From: Rhodoferax sp.
Lineage (GTDB): Bacteria; Pseudomonadota; Gammaproteobacteria; Burkholderiales; Burkholderiaceae_C
Assembly: GCA_021738345.1 (NCBI GenBank)
Contig: JAIPCE010000007.1
Location: 1-42,000, forward strand
Length of the DNA stretch: 42,000 nt
Direction: 5' to 3'
In this document: positions 19,545 to 27,642 of the stretch, piece by piece
Numbering within the stretch: the first letter of the stretch is position 1
Layout of the letters: each line of letters starts with the position of its first letter
Notes under the pieces: generated by a model
Seen by the model: the letters and a program-made list of their open reading frames with translations, nothing else
Told to the model about the DNA's origin: nothing
Databases searched by the model: none
Program-made: the position numbers and the translations under genes

Positions 19545-19730
19545 AGCCAATGGCGCCTGTTTTCGCATCCATCTGCGACCCCAGACCCCGTTTAAGTTGC
19601 TCCAAGTGGCCCATGTTGACCTTTTCTCCATGGAGCACCACATGACTAGTCTAGTGTGGCCCGATACAAATCAATTATGAAAATGCCATGATGTAATGTC
19701 CAACTCGAACAGAAACAATTGGAGGAAGAA

Positions 19731-20003
19731 ATGAACGTAGCGATTGATTTTCAACGCTTGCTGCCGGCTTGGCTGGAACTTCAGTCCGTCGCCACCATTG
19801 CGCACATTGAGTCTGAGTCGAACTATGAGCGAACCACTGAATTGCTCAATGGGCTGTTGGATATCGTGCGTGACGATGCAACCCACCCGTTTTTTTCCTT
19901 GTTGGCGGTCGTGGGTGACTTGATTGAAGCCTACGAAATTGACAGCGATTCGTTCCGCCATGAAGAAGGATCCGAGACTTTCCGTGAGAAAAGTTATGGT
20001 TAA
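19731..20003 (+). CDS. Small protein resembling the N-terminal half of HigA/YgjM-type antitoxins
   Basis: 90 residues from ATG 19731; GGAGGAAGAA directly upstream is the best Shine-Dalgarno in this area and decides the start over the TTG at 19719. The pattern IESESNYERTTELLNGLLDI followed by HPFFSLLAVVGDLIEAYE resembles the helical N-terminal region of HigA/YgjM antitoxins. In those proteins that region precedes a helix-turn-helix domain. Here the protein stops soon after (SFRHEEGSETFREKSYG), so no DNA-binding domain is present and no toxin gene is adjacent. It could be a solitary remnant, an anti-toxin-like binding protein, or an unrelated small protein. The next gene begins 21 bases later. 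The family call is tentative; that it is a real gene is likely. Confidence 0.6.
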   Translation: MNVAIDFQRLLPAWLELQSVATIAHIESESNYERTTELLNGLLDIVRDDATHPFFSLLAVVGDLIEAYEIDSDSFRHEEGSETFREKSYG

Positions 20004-20024
20004 AACAAGCAAGGTAGCCAAAGC

Positions 20025-21203
20025 ATGAAGTTCGCCGACACGCTGGCCCGACCCGCAGTGCAGGCCTTGGCGGCGTCCAAAATCCGCGAGGTGGCCAACG
20101 CGGGCATCGGCAGGCCGGGGGTGCTTCCGTTCTGGTTTGGTGAGCCTGACACCGTGACTCCCGATTTCATTTGCCAGGAGGGCATTGCCAGTTTGCGGGC
20201 GGGCGAAACCTTCTACACCCACAACCTCGGCATCGCACCCTTGCGGGAGGCGTTGGCTGGCTATGTGGCGCGGCTACACGGGGCGTGTGGGACCGAAAAT
20301 TTGGCGGTCACCAATTCGGGGATGAATGCGCTGGCGCTGGTGCAACAGGCGCTGATTGCGCCCGCAGACCGAGTGGTGGTGGTAACGCCGGTCTGGCCCA
20401 ATTTGGTGGAAGGCCCCAAGATACTGGGCGCGCAGGTGTGCACGGTCGCGCTGGATTTTGGTGCTGCGGGCTGGACGCTGGACGTGCAGCGGTTGCTAGA
20501 TGCATTGACACCCCAGACCCGCCTCCTGATCGTCAATTCGCCCAACAACCCGACCGGCTGGACCATGCCGCGTGCGCAACAGCAGGTGGTGATGGAGCAT
20601 TGCCGCAAGCAAGGGATTTGGATACTTGCCGACGACGCCTACGAGCGCCTGTATTTTGACGGTGAACCGGGCCGATCCGTGGCACCGTCGTTCCTGGACA
20701 TCTCCACTTGGGAAGACCGGGTGGTGTCGGTGAATACCTTTTCCAAGTCCTGGCAGATGACTGGCTGGCGTTTGGGCTGGATCGCGGCACCACAGCCTCT
20801 GATTGACGATCTGGCAAAGTTGATCGAGTTCAACACCAGTTGCGCCCCAGGCTTTGTGCAGCGCGCCGGCGTGCGGGCCGTGACCGAGGGCGAAGCCGCA
20901 GTGGCCAGTTTTGTGGCGCGGCTCAAATCAAACCGTGACTTTCTGATTGAGCGTCTCAATGCCTTGCCACAGGTGCAAGCTGTGGCACCGCCGGGCGCGA
21001 TGTATGCGTTCTTCAAGGTGCAGGGCGTGCACGACAGCCTGGCTTTTTGTAAGCGCCTGGTGACCGAGTTTGACCTGGGACTGGCACCGGGCGCAGCCTT
21101 TGGACCCGAGGGCGAGGGCTTTATTCGCTGGTGTTTTGCCGCAACCGAAGACAAACTGGCCGATGGCGTACAGCGCCTGGCGCGAGGGCTGCAGACGGTG
21201 TAA
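20025..21203 (+). CDS. Class I/II pyridoxal-phosphate aminotransferase
   Basis: 392 residues of the fold type I aminotransferase family (AspC/AlaT/DapC-like branch). The N-terminus includes PFWFGEPDTVTPDFI and FYTHNLGIAPLREALAGY. NSPNNPTGW and ILADDAYERLYFD carry the conserved Asn and the Asp that binds the pyridine nitrogen. The PLP-lysine is in VNTFSKSWQMTGWRLGW. The C-terminal Arg that binds the substrate carboxylate is in GFIRWCFAATEDKL. The amino acid used cannot be read from sequence. It converges with the MFS gene, with 29 bases between stops. Confidence 0.88.
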   Translation: MKFADTLARPAVQALAASKIREVANAGIGRPGVLPFWFGEPDTVTPDFICQEGIASLRAGETFYTHNLGIAPLREALAGYVARLHGACGTENLAVTNSGMNALALVQQALIAPADRVVVVTPVWPNLVEGPKILGAQVCTVALDFGAAGWTLDVQRLLDALTPQTRLLIVNSPNNPTGWTMPRAQQQVVMEHCRKQGIWILADDAYERLYFDGEPGRSVAPSFLDISTWEDRVVSVNTFSKSWQMTGWRLGWIAAPQPLIDDLAKLIEFNTSCAPGFVQRAGVRAVTEGEAAVASFVARLKSNRDFLIERLNALPQVQAVAPPGAMYAFFKVQGVHDSLAFCKRLVTEFDLGLAPGAAFGPEGEGFIRWCFAATEDKLADGVQRLARGLQTV

Positions 21204-21232
21204 TCAAGGTACCCCAAGCCTTTTCTTGCCAT

Positions 21233-22435
21233 TCAGGGGGCTGGCACAGTCTGTTTACGCCAGACCACCAGCACAATCAGAGCCGCAAGCGCCTGCACCA
21301 GCGCTATTGAAGCCACTGAACCACTCCAGCCGCGCGCCTCAAAGGCCCGGCCCGCGACCCAGGTGCCGACCGCTCCGCCGGCGTAATAGCTCATGTAATA
21401 AATACCGGTAGCCAGCGATCGGCCCTCGGTGATATTTTTGGCAATTGAACTGATGGTGGCAGACTGGCAAATAAAGATGCCGGTGGAGCACACCGTCAAA
21501 CCCACAATCACCCCGGCGAGTGACGGCAGCAGGGTCATCAGCAGTCCGGTGGCCGAGATCGCCAGTGCACCCACTAGCGAGCGCATGAAGCCGTAATGGT
21601 CGAGATAGCGGGCGGCTATGGGTGTCACCAGCACGCCGGCCAAATAGACCGAAAAGACGTTGGCCAAGCCCGCCGCCGTGAGAAAGAACGGTGCTGCGGC
21701 CAAATACAGATTGACGTAGGTGAAGGTGCCTGTCAAAGAAAACAACACGCAAAAACCCACGGCGCAGGCGGCCATCAGGCGACCGTGGTGCAGGTGCCGC
21801 CACAGCATATTCATTCCCTCGCCTAGCGACCGGTTGGGTGAAAAATTGCGCGACGCGGGCAAGAGCCAGACCACCAGCAGCGCGCCTATCAGATTCAGGA
21901 TCGCCAAGGAAAAGTAAGCTCCCCGCCAGCCAAAAATATCCGTGACATGTCCCGTGAAAAATCGACCACTGAAGCCGCCCATGACGGTTCCACCGACATA
22001 AGCACCGGTCATGCGTGCTACCCCGCCGGCCCGAAACTCGTCAGAAATATAGGCAATCAACACGACGGCAATGCCTGGAATCGTCAAGCCCTGTAAAAAC
22101 CGCAAAAACAGCAAACTGGGCAGGTTGGTGGTGAGCGGAATCAGGGCGGTCGGGACCGTGAGCGCGAGCAGGGACGCGCAAATGATGCGCTTGCGGCCCC
22201 AGGCATCGGACAGCATTCCAATCAGTGGCGACACCAGGCCGATCGCCAGCACCGTGGCCCCGACGGTCATTCCGGCCTGCGTTGGCGTGGCATGAAAATC
22301 GTGCATCACCATCGGCAGCACTGCCTGAATCGAATACACATTCAGAAAGGCAAAAAAACCGATGATCCAGATGATGGGTCGCGAGGCCTGCTGGCCGTCA
22401 CCGATCCAGAACTCTCGCAAGGCACGCGACAACAT
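21233..22435 (-). CDS. MFS transporter (drug/arabinose-efflux-like)
   Basis: 400 residues with about 12 hydrophobic segments. Motif A of the major facilitator family appears in loop 2-3 as PLIGMLSDAWGRKRI. MTVGATVLAIGLVSPLIG and the later AGVLVTPIAARYLDHYG (the repeat of motif A in the second half) fit the 12-TM DHA1-like group related to YnfM. The N-terminus has a ~20-residue cytoplasmic leader (LSRALREFWIGDGQQ) before the first segment. The substrate is unknown. It lies 10 bases downstream of the TctE-like kinase on the same strand, so it may be read from the same transcript. Confidence 0.82.
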   Translation of the reverse strand: MLSRALREFWIGDGQQASRPIIWIIGFFAFLNVYSIQAVLPMVMHDFHATPTQAGMTVGATVLAIGLVSPLIGMLSDAWGRKRIICASLLALTVPTALIPLTTNLPSLLFLRFLQGLTIPGIAVVLIAYISDEFRAGGVARMTGAYVGGTVMGGFSGRFFTGHVTDIFGWRGAYFSLAILNLIGALLVVWLLPASRNFSPNRSLGEGMNMLWRHLHHGRLMAACAVGFCVLFSLTGTFTYVNLYLAAAPFFLTAAGLANVFSVYLAGVLVTPIAARYLDHYGFMRSLVGALAISATGLLMTLLPSLAGVIVGLTVCSTGIFICQSATISSIAKNITEGRSLATGIYYMSYYAGGAVGTWVAGRAFEARGWSGSVASIALVQALAALIVLVVWRKQTVPAP

Positions 22436-22445
22436 GGCGGCTATC

Positions 22446-23867
22446 CTACTCTTTCAGCGCCAGGGTCACAACCGCGTCCAGCCCAGCTACCGCACCGCCT
22501 TGCAGCCGGTTGTTCATCTGAATGCTGCCGTCCAGCGCCAGCACAATTTCCCGCGCGATAGTGAGTCCCAAGCCGGTGCCGGAACGGGCATTGCCCGTTG
22601 CAAAAGGCTGGAACAGGCGCTGCCGCAGCGCTGCGACGATTCCGGGGCCGCTGTCCTGAATCAGCAGTTGGGCGCGTCCCGCCACGGGTGCAATGTTGAC
22701 ATGCAAGGGCTGCCCATGCGGCGTATGCGCAATCGCGTTGTGCAGCAGGTTGCGCACCAACTCGCGCAGCATCCACTCGTGTCCGAGGACAAGGCAGGGT
22801 GAAGATGCAATGTCAAAGTCCAGGTCTTTGTCCGCAATCAGCGGCGACAGGTCCAGCGCCACAGCGCGCACCACTTCGGCCCAGTCCAAAGGTCGAAAGT
22901 CTTGCTGTTGGCGCACTTGCTCCACCTTGGCCAGCGACAGCATCTGGTTGGCCAGTTGCGAGGCTCGGTCGACCGTGGCCTGAATTTCCTGCAGCGCTTC
23001 GATGGGACTCAGGTCACCGCGCAGTGCCGATTGCACCTGCACCTTGAGTACGGCCAGCGGCGTGCGCAATTGGTGCGCGGCATCGCGGACAAAGCGTTTC
23101 TGGTGGTCCAGCAGGTGCTGCAAGCGCAGCATGACCCGGTTGGTGGCCTCGGTCAAAGGTTGTATCTCGAGTGGCAAGTCCGGGGACTCAATTGGCGTTA
23201 GATTGTCCTCGGTTCGGGTGTCCATTTGGGCGCTCAAGGTGCGTACTGGACGCGTAACCCTTTGCACCACGATCAGCACCACGCCCACAATCACGCTAAT
23301 CAGTATGGCCTGACGCTGCAGCGTGTCAAACAGGATCTGGCGCGCCAGCGTGCGCCGCAGTTCCAGGGTTTCAGCCACCTGCACCGTGGCCATGGCCAGC
23401 CCCCGGCCGCTTGCCACGGGTTGCAACAGAACAGCGACCCGGACGTCGTCACCGCGGAACTCGTCGTCATAAAAATCGACCAGCGCCGCGTACGGACCCT
23501 GGTCGGGCAGTGTGCCGGTCCAGGCCGGAAGGTCTTGAACCCCGTCGATCCAGCGCCCCTGCGCGTCGGCCACACGGTACACCATGCGGCTGCGGTTGTC
23601 GGCCTCAAATGCTTCCAGGGCAGAGTAAGGGATCTGGGCCGTGATGCGGGCCTGCGCATAGGTGCCTTCGACATCGAGGAGTTCGCCGATTGCCTTGGCT
23701 GAGGCCAGCAATGTGCGGTCGTAAGCCACATTGACTGCGGCCAGCGCCTGGCGGTACAGGCTCACCGTGTCAATCAGCACAAACAAAATCACCGGCACCA
23801 AAATGCCGATCAGCAAACTTTTACGCAGTGAGTGTGCCGGGCGGGGCAGGGCGGGAAAAAACCGCAT
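22446..23867 (-). CDS. tctE: TctE-type sensor histidine kinase
   Basis: 473 residues. The first membrane segment is at ~19-36. Then comes a periplasmic 2CSK_N-type sensor (~45-170, with GELLDVEGTYAQARITAQIP and MVYRVADAQGRWIDG). A second membrane segment (ILISVIVGVVLIVV) and a HAMP linker follow. The dimerisation/His motif is DAAHQLRTPLAVLK. The ATPase has the N box HNAIAHTP, the G1 box DSGPGI and the G2 box GTGLGLTIA. It would sense an external tricarboxylate-like ligand, or the state of the transporter, and phosphorylate the TctD-like regulator 14 bases upstream in the same operon. The gene name rests on the domain type and on the divergent tctCBA genes. Confidence 0.88.
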   Translation of the reverse strand: MRFFPALPRPAHSLRKSLLIGILVPVILFVLIDTVSLYRQALAAVNVAYDRTLLASAKAIGELLDVEGTYAQARITAQIPYSALEAFEADNRSRMVYRVADAQGRWIDGVQDLPAWTGTLPDQGPYAALVDFYDDEFRGDDVRVAVLLQPVASGRGLAMATVQVAETLELRRTLARQILFDTLQRQAILISVIVGVVLIVVQRVTRPVRTLSAQMDTRTEDNLTPIESPDLPLEIQPLTEATNRVMLRLQHLLDHQKRFVRDAAHQLRTPLAVLKVQVQSALRGDLSPIEALQEIQATVDRASQLANQMLSLAKVEQVRQQQDFRPLDWAEVVRAVALDLSPLIADKDLDFDIASSPCLVLGHEWMLRELVRNLLHNAIAHTPHGQPLHVNIAPVAGRAQLLIQDSGPGIVAALRQRLFQPFATGNARSGTGLGLTIAREIVLALDGSIQMNNRLQGGAVAGLDAVVTLALKE

Positions 23868-23881
23868 TGCAGTCCTGCGGG

Positions 23882-24562
23882 CTAAGCTGTGACCTTGAGC
23901 AGATAGCCCAAGCCGCGCAGGGTCACCAGGTTGACCCCCTTGTCTGCCAGCTTTTTGCGTAGCCGATACACCACCACTTCGATCGCTTCAAAGTGCACAT
24001 GGTCCTCGCCCGGAAACACTAGCTCAAACAGCCGTTCTTTACTGACTGCATGCCCCGCCTTGACCATCAGTGCGCGCAGCAGTGTGAGCTCGCGCGGGGT
24101 CAGGTCCATCACCTGGTGGCGAAAATAGATTGCGCCGCTGTCACGGTCATAACGCAAGTTGCCCCATTGCACACTGTCATCGCCCGCATCGCGGTTGGCC
24201 GCGCTGTGGCGGCGGTGCAGCGCGCGCCCGCGAGCTTCGAGTTCGTCGAGAACAAAAGGCTTGGCCAGGTAATCGTCGGCCCCTGCGTTGAGGCCCAGGA
24301 TCCGGTCGCCTACGGTCCCCCGTGCGGTGAGAATCAGCACCGGTGTATCGAGCTTGGCTGCTCTCGCCTGCGCTAATACTTCCAGCCCGTCGAGTCCCGG
24401 CAGGCTCAGGTCCAGCACCACCACATCAGGTAACTGGCTTTGCCAGGCCATCAGGGCAGCATTGCCGTCGGCACACACCTGCACGTGCATGCCACTGCGC
24501 ACCAGGCTGCGTTGTAGCGTGGTGTGCAGGGACAGGTCGTCTTCAATTAATAACAAGCGCAT
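23882..24562 (-). CDS. tctD: TctD-type OmpR-family response regulator
   Basis: 226 residues. The receiver domain (1-118) has the acidic pair at RLLLIEDD, the phospho-acceptor Asp in VVVLDLSLPG, the Thr in LILTARG and the Lys in YLAKPF. The C-terminal winged-helix domain (~130-222) includes MDLTPRELTLLRALM and VVVYRLRKKLADKGV. It is the first gene of the minus-strand operon with tctE, and is divergent from tctC across 103 bases. Binding in that region to activate tctCBA is the expected regulation; I saw no clear operator. Confidence 0.9.
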   Translation of the reverse strand: MRLLLIEDDLSLHTTLQRSLVRSGMHVQVCADGNAALMAWQSQLPDVVVLDLSLPGLDGLEVLAQARAAKLDTPVLILTARGTVGDRILGLNAGADDYLAKPFVLDELEARGRALHRRHSAANRDAGDDSVQWGNLRYDRDSGAIYFRHQVMDLTPRELTLLRALMVKAGHAVSKERLFELVFPGEDHVHFEAIEVVVYRLRKKLADKGVNLVTLRGLGYLLKVTA

Positions 24563-24665
24563 GGAATTGGCACAGCCTACTAGTGGTTTCCCCTAGGTTT
24601 TTGGACAGCGAAATGACAGATAGCCATTGCATCATAGAGGCGTTTATCAACACTAGGAGACCCCC

Positions 24666-25625
24666 ATGCGTCGCGACACCTTTTTGAAGTCCTTGACCGC
24701 GCTTGCCGTTGCTGGCAGCTTTCCCCTTGCAGCCCGCGCAGGCGCCAGTATCAAGATGATGATTCCCGCCAATCCCGGTGGCGGCTGGGATATGACCGGG
24801 CGCGCACTGGGTGCCGCGCTGCTGGACGCCAAGGCGGCCGACACCGTACAGTACGACAACAAAGGCGGAGCCGCAGGCGTGATTGGCCTTGCACAGTTTG
24901 TCAACGCCAGCAAGGGTGACCCCAACGCCATGATGATGACGGGCGCCGTCATGCTCGGCGGCATCATTACTGGCAAGCCCCAGATTTCCCTGGATAAGGC
25001 GACACCGTTGGCACGCATTACCAGCGAATACAACATTTTTGTGGTGCCCGCCGATTCGCCCCTGAAAACCATGAAAGACGTGGTGACCCAGCTGCAAAAA
25101 GACCCGGGCAGCGTCAAGTGGGGCGGTGGTTCGCGCGGGTCCACCGAGCATATTTGCGCGTCCATGCTCGCCACCAAGGTCGGTGTCGACCCCAAGAAGG
25201 TCAACTACGTAGCCTTCCGTGGCGGTGGTGAAGCGGTGGCTGCCATTTTGGGTGGCAATGTCACGGTGGGCGGCGGCGGCATCAGCGAAATGAGCGAGTA
25301 CATCAAGGCTGGCAAGATGCGCGCCATTGGCGTTACATCCGAAAAGCGCCTGCCAGGCAGCACCGTGCCCACACTTAAGGAGTCCGGCTACGACGTGGTA
25401 CTGGGCAATTGGCGCGGCGTCTACGGCGCACCCGGCATTACCGCTGCGCAGCGCGATGCGCTCACTGAAATGGTGGTGCAGGCCACCAAGTCCAAAGCCT
25501 GGGCCAGCTCGTTGGAAAAAAATTCCTGGACCCCCGCGCTGCTGACTGGTAAGGCATTCGATGAATTTGTAGACAACGAATTTGCCAGCCTGCGTGGCAT
25601 CATGCACTTGGCAGGAATGGTCTGA
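24666..25625 (+). CDS. tctC: Tripartite tricarboxylate transporter substrate-binding protein
   Basis: 319 residues with a Tat-like or Sec N-terminal signal (MRRDTFLKSLTALAVAGSFPLAARA). The mature protein begins ASIKMMIPANPGGGWDMTGR, the family signature for the carboxylate-contacting loop. Other conserved parts are VQYDNKGGAAGVIGLAQFV, VKWGGGSRGSTEH and YDVVLGNWRGVYGAPG. It captures a carboxylate in the periplasm and delivers it to TctBA. An AGGAG Shine-Dalgarno is 7 bases before the ATG. Its stop overlaps the tctB start (TGATG). Confidence 0.92.
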   Translation: MRRDTFLKSLTALAVAGSFPLAARAGASIKMMIPANPGGGWDMTGRALGAALLDAKAADTVQYDNKGGAAGVIGLAQFVNASKGDPNAMMMTGAVMLGGIITGKPQISLDKATPLARITSEYNIFVVPADSPLKTMKDVVTQLQKDPGSVKWGGGSRGSTEHICASMLATKVGVDPKKVNYVAFRGGGEAVAAILGGNVTVGGGGISEMSEYIKAGKMRAIGVTSEKRLPGSTVPTLKESGYDVVLGNWRGVYGAPGITAAQRDALTEMVVQATKSKAWASSLEKNSWTPALLTGKAFDEFVDNEFASLRGIMHLAGMV

Positions 25626-26137
25626 TGCAAGACATCCGGAGTCGGCGTTACCAGACTGCGGTGTCCGCCGGCATCGTGCTGCTGGCCCTGGGGATGGGCG
25701 CCGTTGCTTTTGGTATTAGCTCAGACTCCGGTTATGCCGGGGTGGGGCCCAACTTTCTACCCTGGGTCGTTGCTCTGTCGCTGCTGGTCTGCGGTGGGTT
25801 TCTCTTCTATGAGATTCGCACCGGCGGCTTTCGCGAGATGGATGAAGCGCCGGGTGAGGGCGCGCACCCCAACTGGCGTGGCTTTGCGTGGATGTCGGCG
25901 GGCATGCTGATCTCTGCAGCGCTGATTACCCAGTTGGGCTTTATTTTGAGTTGTACCCTGTGCTTTGTTTTGGCGGGCCGGGGCTTGCGCCAGGCCGAGG
26001 GTCAGGTGCTGAACGGCTGGAGGCCCTGGGTGTCGGATGCGATTGGCGGCTTGCTGATTGCTGCGCCGGTGTACTGGATTTTTGGTAAATTTCTGGCGAT
26101 CAGTTTGCCAGGACTCACGCAGAGCGGGTGGTTGTGA
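25625..26137 (+). CDS. tctB: Tripartite tricarboxylate transporter small membrane subunit
   Basis: 170 residues with four hydrophobic segments (about 12-32, 40-62, 85-110 and 140-162), matching the TctB family in size and pattern. VGPNFLPWVVALSLLVCGGF is the usual region after the first segment. It is less conserved than TctA. It forms the membrane complex with TctA. Overlaps by one base on each side (TGATG) indicate translational coupling across tctC, tctB and tctA. Confidence 0.9.
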   Translation: MQDIRSRRYQTAVSAGIVLLALGMGAVAFGISSDSGYAGVGPNFLPWVVALSLLVCGGFLFYEIRTGGFREMDEAPGEGAHPNWRGFAWMSAGMLISAALITQLGFILSCTLCFVLAGRGLRQAEGQVLNGWRPWVSDAIGGLLIAAPVYWIFGKFLAISLPGLTQSGWL

Positions 26138-27630
26138 TGGATGTATGGAATCACCTGATGCAGGGTTTTGCCACGGCCGGTACGCCGGTCAACCTGATGT
26201 GGGCCTTTGTCGGTTGTGCGCTGGGTACCGCGATTGGCGTGCTGCCGGGTATTGGCCCGGCCACTGCGGTGGCCATGCTGTTGCCCATTACCGCTAAGGT
26301 CGATGCCACGGCGTCGATGATTTTCTTTGCCGGCATTTATTACGGTGCCATGTACGGTGGGTCCACCACCTCGATTCTGCTCAACACACCGGGGACGAGC
26401 GCCAGCATGGTCACCGCCATGGAGGGCAACAAGATGGCCAAGAGCGGTCGCGCGGGCGCGGCGCTTGCCACGTCGGCCATCGGATCGTTTGTCGCCGGTA
26501 CCTTTGCCACCGTGATCGTGACCCTGTTTGCGCCGGTGTTGGCCAACTACGCCGTGCAATTGGGCCCGCCCGAATACTTTATGCTGATGCTGCTGGCGTT
26601 TACGACGGTGAGTGCCGTGCTAGGACAAAGCACCTTGCGCGGCCTGGTCGCACTATTTATCGGACTGGCGATCGGACTGGTGGGTATGGACCAGATTACC
26701 GGTCTGGCGCGTTACACCGGTGGGGTGCCCGAACTGCTTGATGGCATTGACATCGTGTTGGTAGCGGTTGGCATGTTTGCAGTGTCCGAAGCCATGCATG
26801 TGGTGCTGTTCGAGGGCAAGGTGGTCCAGCAGGAACACAAGATGACGCAGGTCACCATGACACGTAGGGACTGGCGACGCTCGATTCCGGCTTGGCTGCG
26901 CGGCACCGCCATTGGCGCACCGTTTGGCTGCATTCCTGCGGGCGGCACAGAAATTCCTACCTTTCTAAGCTACGCCGTAGAGAAAAAAATGGCCAAGGGC
27001 AGCGACCTGGCGGAATTTGGCGCAGCCGGCGCGATTGAGGGAGTGGCCGGACCCGAGGCCGCCAACAACGCGACCGTGACCACTGCCATGATCCCCCTGC
27101 TGACCCTCGGTATTCCTGTTTCCAACACAACTGCTGTGATGTTAGGGGCGTTTCAAAATTACGGTATCCAGGCAGGTCCCCAATTGTTCACGACTTCCAG
27201 CGGCTTGGTCTGGGCCCTGATCGCCTCGCTGTACATCGGCAATGTGATGCTGTTGATTCTCAACCTTCCGCTGGTGGGGATGTGGGTGAAGTTGCTCAAA
27301 ATTCCCCGCCCCCAGTTGTATGCAGGCATTCTGATCTTCTCGACAGTGGGTGCCTATGGCATGCGCCAAAGTGTGTTTGACCTGTTCTTGCTGTACGGCA
27401 TTGGCGTGCTGGGCCTGGTGATGCGCAGATTCAGTTTCCCGTCTGCGCCCGTGGTGGTGGCCATGATTCTGGGGCCGCTGGCCGAAGCGCAACTGCGCAA
27501 CGCCATGTCTATCGGCGAGGGCAGTGCCATGGTGTTTTTGCAGCGTCCTGTGTCCTTGATTCTGCTGCTGGTGGTGATCACGGTGCTGGTTTTGCCCCGC
27601 ATACTCAAAAAACGCGGTGTGGTGATGTAG
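26137..27630 (+). CDS. tctA: Tripartite tricarboxylate transporter large membrane subunit
   Basis: 497 residues from ATG 26137, which overlaps the tctB stop. A GTG nine bases upstream is less likely. The TctA family hallmark blocks are GVLPGIGPATAVAMLLPIT and YYGAMYGGSTTSILLNTPG in the first half, and GIPVSNTTAVMLGAFQNYG in the second. There are about ten to twelve membrane segments. It is the secondary carrier of the system, driven by an ion gradient. The terminal 13 bases to the next gene leave no room for a terminator, so the sigma-54 activator may be read through from this operon. Confidence 0.94.
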   Translation: MDVWNHLMQGFATAGTPVNLMWAFVGCALGTAIGVLPGIGPATAVAMLLPITAKVDATASMIFFAGIYYGAMYGGSTTSILLNTPGTSASMVTAMEGNKMAKSGRAGAALATSAIGSFVAGTFATVIVTLFAPVLANYAVQLGPPEYFMLMLLAFTTVSAVLGQSTLRGLVALFIGLAIGLVGMDQITGLARYTGGVPELLDGIDIVLVAVGMFAVSEAMHVVLFEGKVVQQEHKMTQVTMTRRDWRRSIPAWLRGTAIGAPFGCIPAGGTEIPTFLSYAVEKKMAKGSDLAEFGAAGAIEGVAGPEAANNATVTTAMIPLLTLGIPVSNTTAVMLGAFQNYGIQAGPQLFTTSSGLVWALIASLYIGNVMLLILNLPLVGMWVKLLKIPRPQLYAGILIFSTVGAYGMRQSVFDLFLLYGIGVLGLVMRRFSFPSAPVVVAMILGPLAEAQLRNAMSIGEGSAMVFLQRPVSLILLLVVITVLVLPRILKKRGVVM

Positions 27631-27642
27631 CGGAGTTCGCGC

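Noticed and set aside
24567-24582. TTGGCAC in front of tctD/tctC as a sigma-54 promoter
   Set aside because: After GG (24569-24570) the bases ten further on are TA, not GC, so the -12 element is missing.
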